Part shown: piece by piece, positions 28,897-37,108 of the stretch
Numbering within the stretch: position 1 is the first letter of the stretch
How the letters are laid out: every line of letters starts with the position of its first letter
Origin: Gemmatirosa kalamazoonensis
GTDB taxonomy: Bacteria; Gemmatimonadota; Gemmatimonadetes; Gemmatimonadales; Gemmatimonadaceae
DNA: 64,000 bases
Assembly (NCBI RefSeq): GCF_000522985.1
Contig: NZ_CP007128.1
Location: 3,828,220 to 3,892,219 of the forward strand
Direction of reading: 5' to 3'
Notes under the pieces: model-generated
Told to the model about the DNA's origin: nothing
What the model saw: the letters and a program-made list of their open reading frames with translations, nothing else
Database searches by the model: none
Translations under genes and position numbers: made by a program

Positions 28897-28916
28897 CGAG
28901 CCGCCATCGCGGCTCG
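28897..28916 (+). terminator. Hairpin after gdpD
   Basis: A perfect 8-bp stem (CGAGCCGC with its complement) with a CATC tetraloop starts eight bases after the gdpD stop. It lacks a T-tract, so it may be a Rho-assisted terminator or simply a 3'-end structure. Confidence 0.4.
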
Positions 28917-29026
28917 TCCCCCGGCGCTACATTGCGCGCGCGCCGCGGGGCCGACCGCCCGCGGCCGCGACCACGACTCGTCGGCGCACGACGGCCGGCG
29001 CACCACCCCGGAGGGACCCCCGCGCG

Positions 29027-30538
29027 ATGCGCACCTCACTCCCCGCCCCGGCCCTCGCGCTCGGGGCCCTGCTCGCCTCCGCCTGCGCGCCGCGGACGCC
29101 CGCGCAGACGCCTGCACAGACGCCGTCGCCGGAGCCCGCGGCCGGCCCCGCGCCTAACGCGGCGCCCGGCGCGCCTAACGCCTCGACCACCGCGTCGGGT
29201 GCCCGGACGCCGCCGGGCGACGGCGCGCTGTCGCTGCCTAACGCCGACCCGTTCCCGAGCACGTACCGGCCGTTCCCGTCGCGGCCGACGGTGATCCGCA
29301 ACGTCACCATCCTCACCGCCGCCGGCCCGACGATCCGCGGCGGCGCGGTGCTGCTGCGCGACGGGAAGATCGCGGCCGTGGGACCCAGCGTCGACGCACC
29401 CGCCGACGCCGTGGTGATCGACGGCGCTGGCAAGTACCTGACGCCGGGGATCATCGACGACCATTCGCACATCGGTGCGGGCGCGGCGCCCGCCGGCTCC
29501 GGCACGCAGACCGACGACGTGAACGAGGCGACGAACCCGGTCACGGCGAACGTGTGGGTCGAGCACTCGGTGTGGCCGCAGGACGCGCAGTTCCCGCGCA
29601 CGCTCGCCGGCGGCGTCACCACCATCCAGGTGCTCCCCGGCTCGGCGAACCTCATCGGCGGACGCAGCGTGGTGCTGAAGGTCGTGCCGTCACGCTCCGT
29701 GCAGGGGATGAAGTTCCCCGGCGCGAAGTACGGGCTGAAGATGGCGTGCGGCGAGAACCCCAAGCGCGTCTACGCGAACCGCGGCCCGTCGACCCGCATG
29801 GGCAACGTCGCCGGGTATCGCGCCGCGTGGATCCAGGCGGAGGCTTACCGTCGGCGATGGGACGCGTGGCTCGCCGGCAACCGGCAGGGCGACCCGCCGG
29901 CGCGCGATCTGGGGCTCGAGACGCTGGCCGAGGTGCTGCGCGGCAACATCCTCGTGCACAACCACTGCTATCGCGCCGACGAGATGATGCAGATGATCGA
30001 CATCGCGCACGAGTTCGGGTACAAGATCCGCTCGTTCCACCACGGCGTGGAGGCGTACAAGATCGCCGACGTGCTCGCGCGCGAGGGGATCAGCGCGTCG
30101 CTGTGGGCCGACTGGGGCGCGTTCAAGCTCGAGGCGGCCGACGCCGTGCGGCCGAACATCCCGCTCGTCGACGCGGCCGGCGCGCGCGCCATCGTGCACT
30201 CCGACGACGCGTCGGGCGAGCAGCGGCTCAATCAGGAGGCCGCGAAGGCGATGGCGGCCGGCCGCGCGATCGGTCTCAACGTCACCGACGACATGGCCAT
30301 CAAGTGGCTCACCATCAACCCGGCGTGGGCCCTCGGCATCGACGACCGCGTCGGCTCCATCGAGGCCGGCAAGAACGCGGACGTCGTGCTGTGGTCGGGG
30401 AGCCCGTTCAGCGTGTACAGCAAGCCGGAGAAGGTGTGGATCGACGGCGCCATGATGTTCGACCGGCTCGACCCGCGTCAGCAGTGGCGCACCGATTTCG
30501 AGCTCGGCTACGTGCCGACGATGGCGGGAGGGCGCTGA
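29027..30538 (+). CDS. Amidohydrolase-family lipoprotein
   Basis: Predicted metal-dependent hydrolase of the imidazolonepropionase-like amidohydrolase group, anchored in the envelope. The 503-residue product starts with a lipoprotein signal (ALALGALLASAC, lipobox LASAC, lipidated Cys at about residue 20) and a Pro/Ala linker. The barrel has the first metal pair in DDHSHIG, further ligands in HNHCY, FHHGVEA and HSDD, and a composite beta-sandwich (DGKIAAVGPS; GSIEAGKNADVVLWSG). Substrate is unknown. ATG at 29027 has CGGAGGG upstream. It is 2 nt from a second, degenerate paralogue. Confidence 0.88.
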   Translation: MRTSLPAPALALGALLASACAPRTPAQTPAQTPSPEPAAGPAPNAAPGAPNASTTASGARTPPGDGALSLPNADPFPSTYRPFPSRPTVIRNVTILTAAGPTIRGGAVLLRDGKIAAVGPSVDAPADAVVIDGAGKYLTPGIIDDHSHIGAGAAPAGSGTQTDDVNEATNPVTANVWVEHSVWPQDAQFPRTLAGGVTTIQVLPGSANLIGGRSVVLKVVPSRSVQGMKFPGAKYGLKMACGENPKRVYANRGPSTRMGNVAGYRAAWIQAEAYRRRWDAWLAGNRQGDPPARDLGLETLAEVLRGNILVHNHCYRADEMMQMIDIAHEFGYKIRSFHHGVEAYKIADVLAREGISASLWADWGAFKLEAADAVRPNIPLVDAAGARAIVHSDDASGEQRLNQEAAKAMAAGRAIGLNVTDDMAIKWLTINPAWALGIDDRVGSIEAGKNADVVLWSGSPFSVYSKPEKVWIDGAMMFDRLDPRQQWRTDFELGYVPTMAGGR

Positions 30539-30540
30539 CG

Positions 30541-31833
30541 ATGCCTAACGCAACTCGTCGGACCTCCCGCGCGATCGCGCTCGCCACGCTGCTCGCCGCG
30601 TCGCCGTTAGGCGCGCAGACCGTCGCCATCACCGGCGCGACGATCCACCCGGTGAGCGGCCCGCGCATCGAGAACGGCACGATCGTCATCACGAACGGAA
30701 AGATCGCCGCCGTCGGCGCGAACGTCGCCGTACCGGCCGGCGCGCAGCGCATCGATGCCGCTGGTAAGGTCGTCACGCCGGGCCTCATCAACTCCGGGAC
30801 GCAGCTCGGCCTCGTCGACATCGGCGCGAACGGCGACACGCGCGACGTGAACGCGCGCGGCCGCGACCAGATCGCCGCGGCCTTCACGATCTGGGAGGGG
30901 CTCAACCCCGCGAACGTGCTCATCCCGCCGGCCCGCGCGGACGGCATCACGAGCGTCGTCGTGGCGCCGGGGAACGGGCTGATCGCCGGACAGGCCGCGT
31001 TCGTGGACCTCGTCGGCACCACTGTCACCGAGATGGTGCGCAAGGCACCCGTCGGCATGGTGGCGCAGGTCGGCAGCGCGGCCGGCGCCGGGGTCGGCGC
31101 CCGGGGCGAGCTGCTCCTCAAGCTCCGCGAGCTGCTCGGCGACGCCCGCGACTACCGACGGCGGCGCGCGCAGTTCGAGTCGAACCAGACCCGGACGTAC
31201 CTCGCGAGCCGCGCCGATCTCGAGGCGCTCCAGCCGGTGCTCGCCGGCACCGAGCCGCTCATCGTGCAGGCCGACCGCGCGAGCGACATCCAAGCGGTGC
31301 TGCGGCTCGGCCGCGAGTTCGGCCTGCGGCTCGTGATCGCCGGCGGCGCCGAGGCCTGGGAGGTGGCGCAGGACCTCGCGGCGGCGAAGGTGCCGGTGCT
31401 CACCGGCGCCATGAACAACATCCCGGACTCGTTCGCGTCGCTCGGCCAGCGGCAGGAGAACGCCGGGCTGCTCGCGAAGGCAGGGGTGAACGTCGCGCTC
31501 GTCGGCAACGCCGGGGGCGGCGACGAGGAGCTGTTCAACGTCCGCAACGTCCGCTACGAGGCGGGCAACGCGGTGTCGTACGGCATGGCGTGGGAGCAGG
31601 CGCTCCGCGCCGTGACGCTCACCCCAGCGGAGATCTTCGGCGTCGCCGACCGGGTCGGCGCGCTGAAGGCCGGGATGGACGCGAACCTCGTCGTGTGGAG
31701 CGGCGACCCGTTCGAGTTCGCCACGCGCGCCGAGCACGTCTTCATCCGCGGCGTCGAGCACAGCGAGCCGACGCGGCAGGACCTGCTCATCCAGCGCTAC
31801 CGGACCGTGCCGCCGAGCTACTATCGGCCATAG
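30541..31833 (+). CDS. Amidohydrolase-like protein lacking metal ligands
   Basis: A 430-residue exported paralogue of the preceding gene, with signal peptide (AIALATLLAASPLGAQ). The amidohydrolase fold is recognisable (ITNGKIAAVGANVAVPAG at the start; GALKAGMDANLVVWSGDPFE at the end). Where the active family has HxH after the TPG motif, this protein reads TPGLINSGTQLGLVDI; the later positions are VQADRAS, VIAGGAEAW and LVGNAGG, also without His or Asp ligands. It therefore looks catalytically inactive and may be a partner or regulatory subunit of the upstream enzyme. The two genes are 2 nt apart. Confidence 0.85.
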   Translation: MPNATRRTSRAIALATLLAASPLGAQTVAITGATIHPVSGPRIENGTIVITNGKIAAVGANVAVPAGAQRIDAAGKVVTPGLINSGTQLGLVDIGANGDTRDVNARGRDQIAAAFTIWEGLNPANVLIPPARADGITSVVVAPGNGLIAGQAAFVDLVGTTVTEMVRKAPVGMVAQVGSAAGAGVGARGELLLKLRELLGDARDYRRRRAQFESNQTRTYLASRADLEALQPVLAGTEPLIVQADRASDIQAVLRLGREFGLRLVIAGGAEAWEVAQDLAAAKVPVLTGAMNNIPDSFASLGQRQENAGLLAKAGVNVALVGNAGGGDEELFNVRNVRYEAGNAVSYGMAWEQALRAVTLTPAEIFGVADRVGALKAGMDANLVVWSGDPFEFATRAEHVFIRGVEHSEPTRQDLLIQRYRTVPPSYYRP

Positions 31834-31835
31834 TC

Positions 31836-31917
31836 GTCGCACGCGGAGCCGCGGAGAACGCGGAGCACACCAAATGCTTTCGGTGTGTTCCGCGTTCTCC
31901 GCGTCTCCGCGTGCGAC
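31836..31917. repeat. Long hairpin between convergent genes
   Basis: Two 36-bp arms (31836-31871 and 31882-31917) match at 34 of 36 positions around a 10-nt loop. Each arm contains three CGCGGAG-type repeats. It starts 2 nt after the amidohydrolase-like stop on the plus strand and 3 nt after the stop of the minus-strand gene at 31921, so it could act as a bidirectional terminator. It belongs to the stop-anchored hairpin set. Confidence 0.85.
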
Positions 31918-31920
31918 TCG

Positions 31921-32322
31921 TCAGGTCGGGCCGGTATCGGTCGGCGAGACCGTGTCGGCGGACGGGGGCGGCTCGCTCGGCGGCGTGGTACCCGAGGCGG
32001 CGGAGCTCTCCGTGTCGGCGGGTCCCTCCTCGGGGTAGCCGGCCTTGCGTCGGCCCTGGATATCGTCGAGCTGCGTCTCGAGCTTCGTCGCCTCGGCCTC
32101 GTGGCGGGCGAGCGTGGCGCTGAGCCGCTCGTAGGCCTGGGCATCGAGATCGGAGCCGCCAGTGCGGGCGCGGAACAGCGCGTAGCCGAGCGCCTGCGCG
32201 GCTCGGTCGGCGTGCTGCCGGGCGCGGAACGCTTCCAGACGCACGCGGCCCTCGTCCAGCGCATCCTGCGCCGCGCGTCCCGCGCGGTCGAGCTCCTGCT
32301 TCACCTTGTCCCAGAGCGGCAT
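31921..32322 (-). CDS. Hypothetical coiled-coil protein
   Basis: A 133-residue soluble protein with no recognised family. The first ~95 residues are strongly helical and charged (WDKVKQELDRAGRAAQDALD; LSATLARHEAEATKLETQLD), consistent with a coiled coil. The last ~40 are Pro/Ser/Thr/Glu-rich and probably disordered. No signal peptide or membrane helix is seen. The start at 32322 places the helical region at the N-terminus. It follows rpmA but is separated from it by a terminator, so it probably has its own promoter. Confidence 0.7.
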   Translation of the reverse strand: MPLWDKVKQELDRAGRAAQDALDEGRVRLEAFRARQHADRAAQALGYALFRARTGGSDLDAQAYERLSATLARHEAEATKLETQLDDIQGRRKAGYPEEGPADTESSAASGTTPPSEPPPSADTVSPTDTGPT

Positions 32323-32392
32323 CGATCGCCTCGCGTTGGTGTGGTCGCCCCCCTTACGCGCAAACCGGACGCCGGGTTGCGCCGCGCGCCCC

Positions 32393-32427
32393 GAAAACGA
32401 CGAAGCCCCCGCAGATGCGGAGGCTTC
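32393..32427 (-). terminator. Intrinsic terminator after rpmA
   Basis: On the minus strand a 12-bp stem with one mismatch (arms 32402-32413 and 32416-32427, GAAGCC outer pairs) is followed by GTCGTTTTC. It starts 24 nt after the rpmA stop and ends the rplU-rpmA transcript. Confidence 0.75.
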
Positions 32428-32451
32428 TCATCGACCCGGAGCGGGCGTGTG

Positions 32452-32763
32452 TCAGGCGACCGCCTGCTCCGCCGCCGCGCTCTGCTCGACCATGACGGGA
32501 GCCGGCTGCTCGGCGGGATAGACGCTGACGCGCTGACGCGACTTGTCCTTGTGCTCGAACTTCACCACGCCGTCGATGAGCGCGTAGATCGTGTAGTCCC
32601 GGCCCAGTCCGACGTTCTTGCCCGGGTGGAACACCGTGCCGACCTGGCGCACGATGATGTTACCGGCGATGACCTTCTCGCCGCCGAACTTCTTGATGCC
32701 GCGGAACTTCGGATTCGAGTCGCGCCCGTTCTTCGAGGAGCCGACTCCCTTCTTATGTGCCAT
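32452..32763 (-). CDS. rpmA: 50S ribosomal protein L27
   Basis: Large-subunit protein whose N-terminus reaches the peptidyl-transferase centre. The 103-residue product has the family core [33 protein letters not shown] and [17 protein letters not shown]. There is no N-terminal cleavage extension of the Firmicutes type. A ~18-residue Ala/Glu/Val-rich C-terminal tail extends beyond the usual 85 residues. It follows rplU at 15 nt and ends at an intrinsic terminator. Confidence 0.97.
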   Translation of the reverse strand: MAHKKGVGSSKNGRDSNPKFRGIKKFGGEKVIAGNIIVRQVGTVFHPGKNVGLGRDYTIYALIDGVVKFEHKDKSRQRVSVYPAEQPAPVMVEQSAAAEQAVA

Positions 32764-32778
32764 GGTGGTAGCTCCCCG

Positions 32779-33096
32779 TCAGCCGAGCGTGATGTCCTTG
32801 ATGCGGACTTCGGTGTAGCCCTGCCGGTGCCCCTGCTTGCGGGCGTAGTTCTTCCGGCGCTTGAACTTGAAGACGACGATCTTGTCGCCGAGGCCGTGCT
32901 TCACGATCTCGCCCGTCACCTTCGCGCCGGAGAGCGTGGGAACGCCGAGGCGCACGTTGTCGCCGTCGGAGCCGAGCAGCACGTCGGAGAACTCCACGGT
33001 CGTCCCCGCCTCGCCCTGGAGGCTGGGAATGCGGAGCGTCTTACCCGGCTCGGCGCGGAACTGCTTGCCGCCGGAGCGGAAGATGGCGTAAGGCAT
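32779..33096 (-). CDS. rplU: 50S ribosomal protein L21
   Basis: Large-subunit ribosomal protein binding 23S rRNA. The 105-residue product has the family pattern [33 protein letters not shown], and the C-terminal basic signature [20 protein letters not shown]. Length is normal. It is transcribed with rpmA from the strong promoter at 33132-33160. Confidence 0.97.
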   Translation of the reverse strand: MPYAIFRSGGKQFRAEPGKTLRIPSLQGEAGTTVEFSDVLLGSDGDNVRLGVPTLSGAKVTGEIVKHGLGDKIVVFKFKRRKNYARKQGHRQGYTEVRIKDITLG

Positions 33097-33131
33097 GTGA
33101 AGGACCTGGATGTGGGGCGTGACAGCCTAGA

Positions 33132-33160
33132 ATCATATCCAGCCACGACTTAGGAGTCAA
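33132..33160 (-). promoter_or_regulatory. Strong sigma70 promoter for rplU-rpmA
   Basis: TTGACT (33155-33160), an exactly 17-bp spacer and TATGAT (33132-33137) on the minus strand, 35 nt before the rplU start. Both boxes match the consensus at 5 of 6 positions, the best promoter in the window. It sits 10 nt after the rng stop. Confidence 0.8.
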
Positions 33161-33170
33161 CCGACCCCAT

Positions 33171-34724
33171 TCACGCGACGGCGTACTGCTGCGTCACGTC
33201 GCGCCCCGCGCCCTTCACGACCAACTTGAACTCGTCGGGCTTAAGCAGCGGATCGTCGCGCAGCTCCAACGAGAAGCCCACGGACTTCTCGAGCTTCCGC
33301 AGCAGGTCCTGCTCCTCCGTGAGGACGTGGAGCGCCGTCTCCGGGTGCAGCCGCACGACCAGGTTCTCCTTGCGGCCGTCCGACGCCATGCGGCGCACCG
33401 ACCGCTCCATCCGCCGCAGGATCGTCTCCGGCGTGAACACGCGGCCAGTGCCGGCACACGTGGGGCACGGCTCGGTCATGTTCTGCAGGTGGCTCTGCCG
33501 TACGCGCTGCCGGGTCATCTCCACGAGGCCGAGCTCGCTCACCGCGAACGCCTTCGTGCGGGCCCGGTCGCGGGAGAGGTGCATCCGGAGCTCCTGGAGC
33601 ACCCGGTCGCGGTTCGCCTGCACCTCCATGTCGATGAAGTCGCAGACGATGATGCCGCCCACGTCGCGCAGCCGGAGCTGCCGGGCGATCTCCCGGGCGG
33701 CCTCGGTGTTCGTCTTCAGGCTGGTCTTCTCGGGGTCCTTCTTGCCGACGAACCGCCCCGAGTTCACGTCGATGGACACGAGCGCCTCGGTCTGCTCGAT
33801 GATCAGGTAGCCACCCGACGGCAGGTCGCAGCGGCGCTTGAACAGGTCGCGGATCTCGGTCTCGATCTCGTACTTGTCGAACAGCGGGGTCGACTCCTCG
33901 TAGAGCTTCACCCGGTTGCCGAGCTCGGGCGCGATCCCGTTCAGGTACTCCAGGATCTCCCCGTGCACCTGCCGCGAGTCGACGACGAGCGACTCGACCT
34001 TGTCGCTGAACAGGTCGCGCATGAGCCCGCGCGTCATGTTCGTCTCGCGGTGGATGAGCGCCGGGGCGCGCATGAAGCGCTTCTTCCGCACGATGCGCTT
34101 CCAGGTGTTCATGAGCGTCTCCAGCTCGCGCCGGAACGTCTCCTGGGTCGCGTCCTCGCTCACCGTGCGGACGATGACACCGCCGGCGTCGTCCGGGAGC
34201 ACGGCGCCGACCAGCTCCTTCAGGCGGCGGCGCTCCTCCCGGTCGGAGATCTTCCGGCTCACGCCGACCCGGGACGCGGACGGCATGTAGACGATGAACC
34301 GGCCGGCGAGGGAGATCTGCGCGGTGACCCGCGGCCCCTTCGTGGAGATCGGCTCCTTGGAGACCTGGACGAGCAGGTCCTGGCCCTTCTTCAGGACCTC
34401 CTCGATGGACGGCGCGGCGGCCCGTCGCTTGGACGCGCGGCTCGACGACTCGTCGGAGTCGTCGTCGTCGTCCGGCTCTTCCGGGTCCCCGCCCTCGTCG
34501 TACACGAGGTCCGAGGCGTGGAGGAAGGCGGCCTTCTCGGTGCCGATGTTGACGAAGGCGGCCTGGATGCCCGGCAGCACCGCCTCGACCTTGCCGAGGT
34601 AGATGTCGCCGACCATGCGGCGACTGTCCGGACGCTCAACCAGCAGCTCGACGAGCTGGTCGTCCTCCAGGATGGCGACGCGGGTCTCCCGCGCGCCGGC
34701 GTTGATGAGAATGTCTCGCTTCAT
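33171..34724 (-). CDS. rng: Ribonuclease E/G family protein
   Basis: Single-strand-specific endoribonuclease for rRNA and mRNA processing. The roughly 517-residue product has the S1 domain at the N-terminus (MVGDIYLGKVEAVLPGIQAA, FVNIG), the catalytic DNase I-like region (VSIDVNSGRFVGKK; IIVCDFIDME with the metal-binding Asp residues), the zinc-link CPTCAGTG, and a small C-terminal domain. There is no long RNase E-type scaffold, so it is RNase G-like. An acidic insertion (about residues 75-110, with DDDDDSDE) interrupts the S1 domain. ATG at 34722-34724; a GTG one codon earlier is also possible. Confidence 0.94.
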   Translation of the reverse strand: MKRDILINAGARETRVAILEDDQLVELLVERPDSRRMVGDIYLGKVEAVLPGIQAAFVNIGTEKAAFLHASDLVYDEGGDPEEPDDDDDSDESSSRASKRRAAAPSIEEVLKKGQDLLVQVSKEPISTKGPRVTAQISLAGRFIVYMPSASRVGVSRKISDREERRRLKELVGAVLPDDAGGVIVRTVSEDATQETFRRELETLMNTWKRIVRKKRFMRAPALIHRETNMTRGLMRDLFSDKVESLVVDSRQVHGEILEYLNGIAPELGNRVKLYEESTPLFDKYEIETEIRDLFKRRCDLPSGGYLIIEQTEALVSIDVNSGRFVGKKDPEKTSLKTNTEAAREIARQLRLRDVGGIIVCDFIDMEVQANRDRVLQELRMHLSRDRARTKAFAVSELGLVEMTRQRVRQSHLQNMTEPCPTCAGTGRVFTPETILRRMERSVRRMASDGRKENLVVRLHPETALHVLTEEQDLLRKLEKSVGFSLELRDDPLLKPDEFKLVVKGAGRDVTQQYAVA

Positions 34725-35197
34725 CACGACGCACCCCGCGCGGGCGCCGCGGCGACTCGGCGCGGCTTGCGGCGGGATGGCTCGTAGAGGTGGGGGCGCC
34801 CGGCGATCCAGCCTCGTGCTGGGTCGCGGCGCGGCATTCGGTGGACCACCGCCGGTCCGCCTCGCTCGTCCACGCGGGTCCCGCCGGGGCGGTCGACCGC
34901 GGCTCGCTCACGCCAGACCGGCGGAACGAGTGCGGGCGCCCCGAATGAACGCGGGGGTACGTGCGAGCGAGTGCGTGCATCGCGTGCGGAGGGGTGGCGG
35001 CGCGCCCGGCAGGTCCTTCGCTTCCTTCAGGATGACCCGAGCCGGCGCGGGTGGCGGGCAGCGCTCCGGAGTCGCTCGGCGCGCGCCGCTCATGGCACGT
35101 GGAACCCGTGCCTGGGGACAACGTTACGGCAGCCCCGTGCCCACCGCAACGAATGCGCCGTGCAACACCCGTCACTCGGCGCGATTCCTCGCGTCGC
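34725..35197. other. Noncoding spacer of 473 bp upstream of rng
   Basis: No convincing gene is seen on either strand. The region should hold the rng promoter and the 3' end of the methyltransferase-like gene. Its only distinctive element is a short repeat-like stretch at about 35005-35041 (see separate entry). Composition is less biased than in coding DNA. Confidence 0.5.
35005..35041 (-). repeat. Short dispersed element ('KEAKDL' type)
   Basis: The minus strand translates to RVILKEAKDLPG in one frame. From memory, near-identical strings (VILSEAKDLL and variants) recur as spurious peptides across many high-GC genomes, which marks a short dispersed intergenic repeat rather than a gene. Only one copy was noticed in this window, so the repeat status rests on recall. 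Confidence 0.4.
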
Positions 35198-35752
35198 TCA
35201 GAACCCCCGAACCATCCGGAAGTACAGCCACGCCATCGCGACGACGTAGACGAGCCCCGCCTGCCACTCGCGATGGCGCAGATAGAGGCCGAGGTCGAAC
35301 GGGCTCGCCTCGCCCTCGTTGCCGTCGCGCCAGGGCAGCGGACGCGGCACGAAGCTCGGGACGTGGCGCGCCCACTCGGCGTACGCGTCGGGATAGAGCG
35401 CGCTGACATGCTCGCGTTCCCGGCGAATGGTCGGCCCGTACACCATCGCCCAGAACACGGCCACCGCGATCAGGAACCACGGGCTCGCGATGAGCGCGAA
35501 CCCGCACGCGATGAGGAAGCTCCCGAAGTACAGCGGGTTGCGCGTGTGCGCGTACGGGCCGGTCGTCGCCAGCCGGTCGTTCTTCACGATGTGACCCGCG
35601 GCCCAGGCGCGGATCAGGACCCCCACGAGCGCGATGGCCCCGCCGAGCACCAGGGTGGTCGGCCGCGGCCGAGCGAAGAACAGATACAGCCCGGCGACGA
35701 CGAACCCGATCGGGACGCGCCACTTCTGGACCCAGACGCCACGCTCGCTCAA
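35198..35752 (-). CDS. Isoprenylcysteine carboxyl methyltransferase-like membrane protein
   Basis: A 184-residue inner-membrane protein of the ICMT/PEMT-like methyltransferase superfamily. There are four to five membrane segments (VPIGFVVAGLYLFFA; TLVLGGAIALVGVLIRAWAA; GSFLIACGFALIASPWFLIA). The family motif GPYAHTRNPLYFG lies between them, and REREHVSALYPDAYAEWARH with VPSFVPR is the usual SAM-binding C-terminal signature. Substrate is unknown in bacteria. The proposed start is TTG at 35750-35752, which overlaps the acyl-CoA dehydrogenase stop; no ATG or GTG fits. Confidence 0.82.
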   Translation of the reverse strand: MSERGVWVQKWRVPIGFVVAGLYLFFARPRPTTLVLGGAIALVGVLIRAWAAGHIVKNDRLATTGPYAHTRNPLYFGSFLIACGFALIASPWFLIAVAVFWAMVYGPTIRREREHVSALYPDAYAEWARHVPSFVPRPLPWRDGNEGEASPFDLGLYLRHREWQAGLVYVVAMAWLYFRMVRGF

Positions 35753-36966
35753 TCGGCGAGCTCCCGCAGCAGGTGCCGCGAGATGACGAGGCGCTGGACC
35801 TCGCTCGTCCCCTCGCCGATCTCGCAGATCTTCGCGTCGCGCATCATCCGCTCGACCGGATAGTCCTTCGTGTACCCGTAGCCGCCGTGGATCTGGATGG
35901 CCTTCAGCGTCGCGCGCATCGACAGCTCGGAGCAGAACAGCTTCGCCATCGCCGCCTCCTTGCCGAACGGACGCCCTTCCTGCGCGAGACGCGTGGCGGC
36001 GAACAGCAGGTGCTTCCCGGCCTCGATCTCGGTAGCCATGTCGGCGAGCGGGAACGACACGCCCTGGAAGTTCACGATGGCCTGCCCGAACTGCTTGCGC
36101 TCCGTGCTGTAGCGCAGCGACGCCTCGAACGCGCCCTCGGCCAGGCCGAGCGACAGCGCGGCAATGCCGATGCGCCCCGAGTCGAGCGTGCGCATGAAGT
36201 TGATGAAGCCGAGCCCCTCCTCGCCGAGCAGGTTCTCCTCGGGCACCTCGACGTCCTCGAAGATCAGCTCCGCCGTGTCGGACGCGCGCCACCCGAGCTT
36301 GTCCTCCTTCTTGCCGGCGCGGAACCCGGGGAGCGGCCGCAGCGAGTCGTCGTGGCCGATGCCGACGCGGCGCGCCGCGTCGAGGTCCGACGTCTCCTTC
36401 GTCAGGATGAATGAACTGATCCCTTTCGTGCCCTTGCCCGGGTCGGTCACCGCGGTGACGACGAAGATCTCGCCGACGGAGCCGTGGGTGATGAACCGCT
36501 TCGTGCCGTTCAGGACGTAGTGGCCGTTCTTCCGCACGGCGCGGGTGCGCGTGCCGCCCGCGTCGCTGCCCGCGTCCGGCTCGGTCAGCCCGAACCCGCC
36601 GAGCACCTTGCCGCTCGCGAGGAGCGGCACGAAGCGACGCCGCTGCTCGGGCGTGCCGAAGTAGACGATCGGCGACGTGCCGAGCGTCGTGTGCGCGGAG
36701 ATGGTGATGGCGTGGGACGCGTCGACCTTTGCCATCTCGTAGATGGCGATGATGTAGCTCGTGAGATCGAAGCCGGCCCCGCCGAGCTCCTCGGACCACG
36801 GGATGCCGAGGAGTCCGAGCTCCCCCATGCGGCGCACGTTCTCCCACGGGAACTTCGCTTCCTCGTCGAAGTGCGCGGCCACCGGCGCGACCTCGGTCTG
36901 CGCGAACGCGCGGACCATCTCGCGCACGGCGTGGTGCTGCTCGGTGAAGTACAGGGTGTCGTCCAT
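35749..36966 (-). CDS. Acyl-CoA dehydrogenase
   Basis: FAD-dependent alpha,beta-dehydrogenation of an acyl-CoA. The 405-residue product has the N-terminal helical domain, GGFGLTEPDAGSDAGGTRTR (first family signature), a beta domain, and the C-terminal signature YTKDYPVERMMRDAKICEIG followed by EGTSEVQR, where the Glu is the expected catalytic base. Length and motifs fit short/medium-chain or branched-chain enzymes; the exact substrate cannot be read. ATG at 36966. A long hairpin separates it from recQ upstream in the same direction. Confidence 0.93.
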   Translation of the reverse strand: MDDTLYFTEQHHAVREMVRAFAQTEVAPVAAHFDEEAKFPWENVRRMGELGLLGIPWSEELGGAGFDLTSYIIAIYEMAKVDASHAITISAHTTLGTSPIVYFGTPEQRRRFVPLLASGKVLGGFGLTEPDAGSDAGGTRTRAVRKNGHYVLNGTKRFITHGSVGEIFVVTAVTDPGKGTKGISSFILTKETSDLDAARRVGIGHDDSLRPLPGFRAGKKEDKLGWRASDTAELIFEDVEVPEENLLGEEGLGFINFMRTLDSGRIGIAALSLGLAEGAFEASLRYSTERKQFGQAIVNFQGVSFPLADMATEIEAGKHLLFAATRLAQEGRPFGKEAAMAKLFCSELSMRATLKAIQIHGGYGYTKDYPVERMMRDAKICEIGEGTSEVQRLVISRHLLRELAD

Positions 36967-36980
36967 GCCGGAAAGCTAAT

Positions 36981-37108
36981 CGGGACTCGGGACTCGGGAC
37001 TCGGGACTCGGGGCGGAGGGCACTCGCTCCGCTCGTGCCTTCACGAAAGAAAGCGAGCGCAGCGAGCCATCCTCCCCGAGTCCCGAGTCCCGAGTCCCGG
37101 GTCCCGAC
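36981..37108. repeat. Nested long hairpin with heptamer arms, recQ-acd spacer
   Basis: The left arm (36981-37019) holds four tandem CGGGACT heptamers and the right arm (37071-37108) their inverted copies, matching over about 38 bp with a few mismatches. Between them is a second inverted repeat, CTCGCTCCGCTCG against CGAGCGCAGCGAG, with one mismatch, so the whole is a nested hairpin. The outer arm abuts the recQ TAG stop at 37108-37110. Confidence 0.85.

Noticed and set aside
34725-35197. Small genes or a structured RNA in the long spacer upstream of rng
   Set aside because: Open frames there lack domain content and codon bias, and no recognisable tRNA or other known RNA fold was found.
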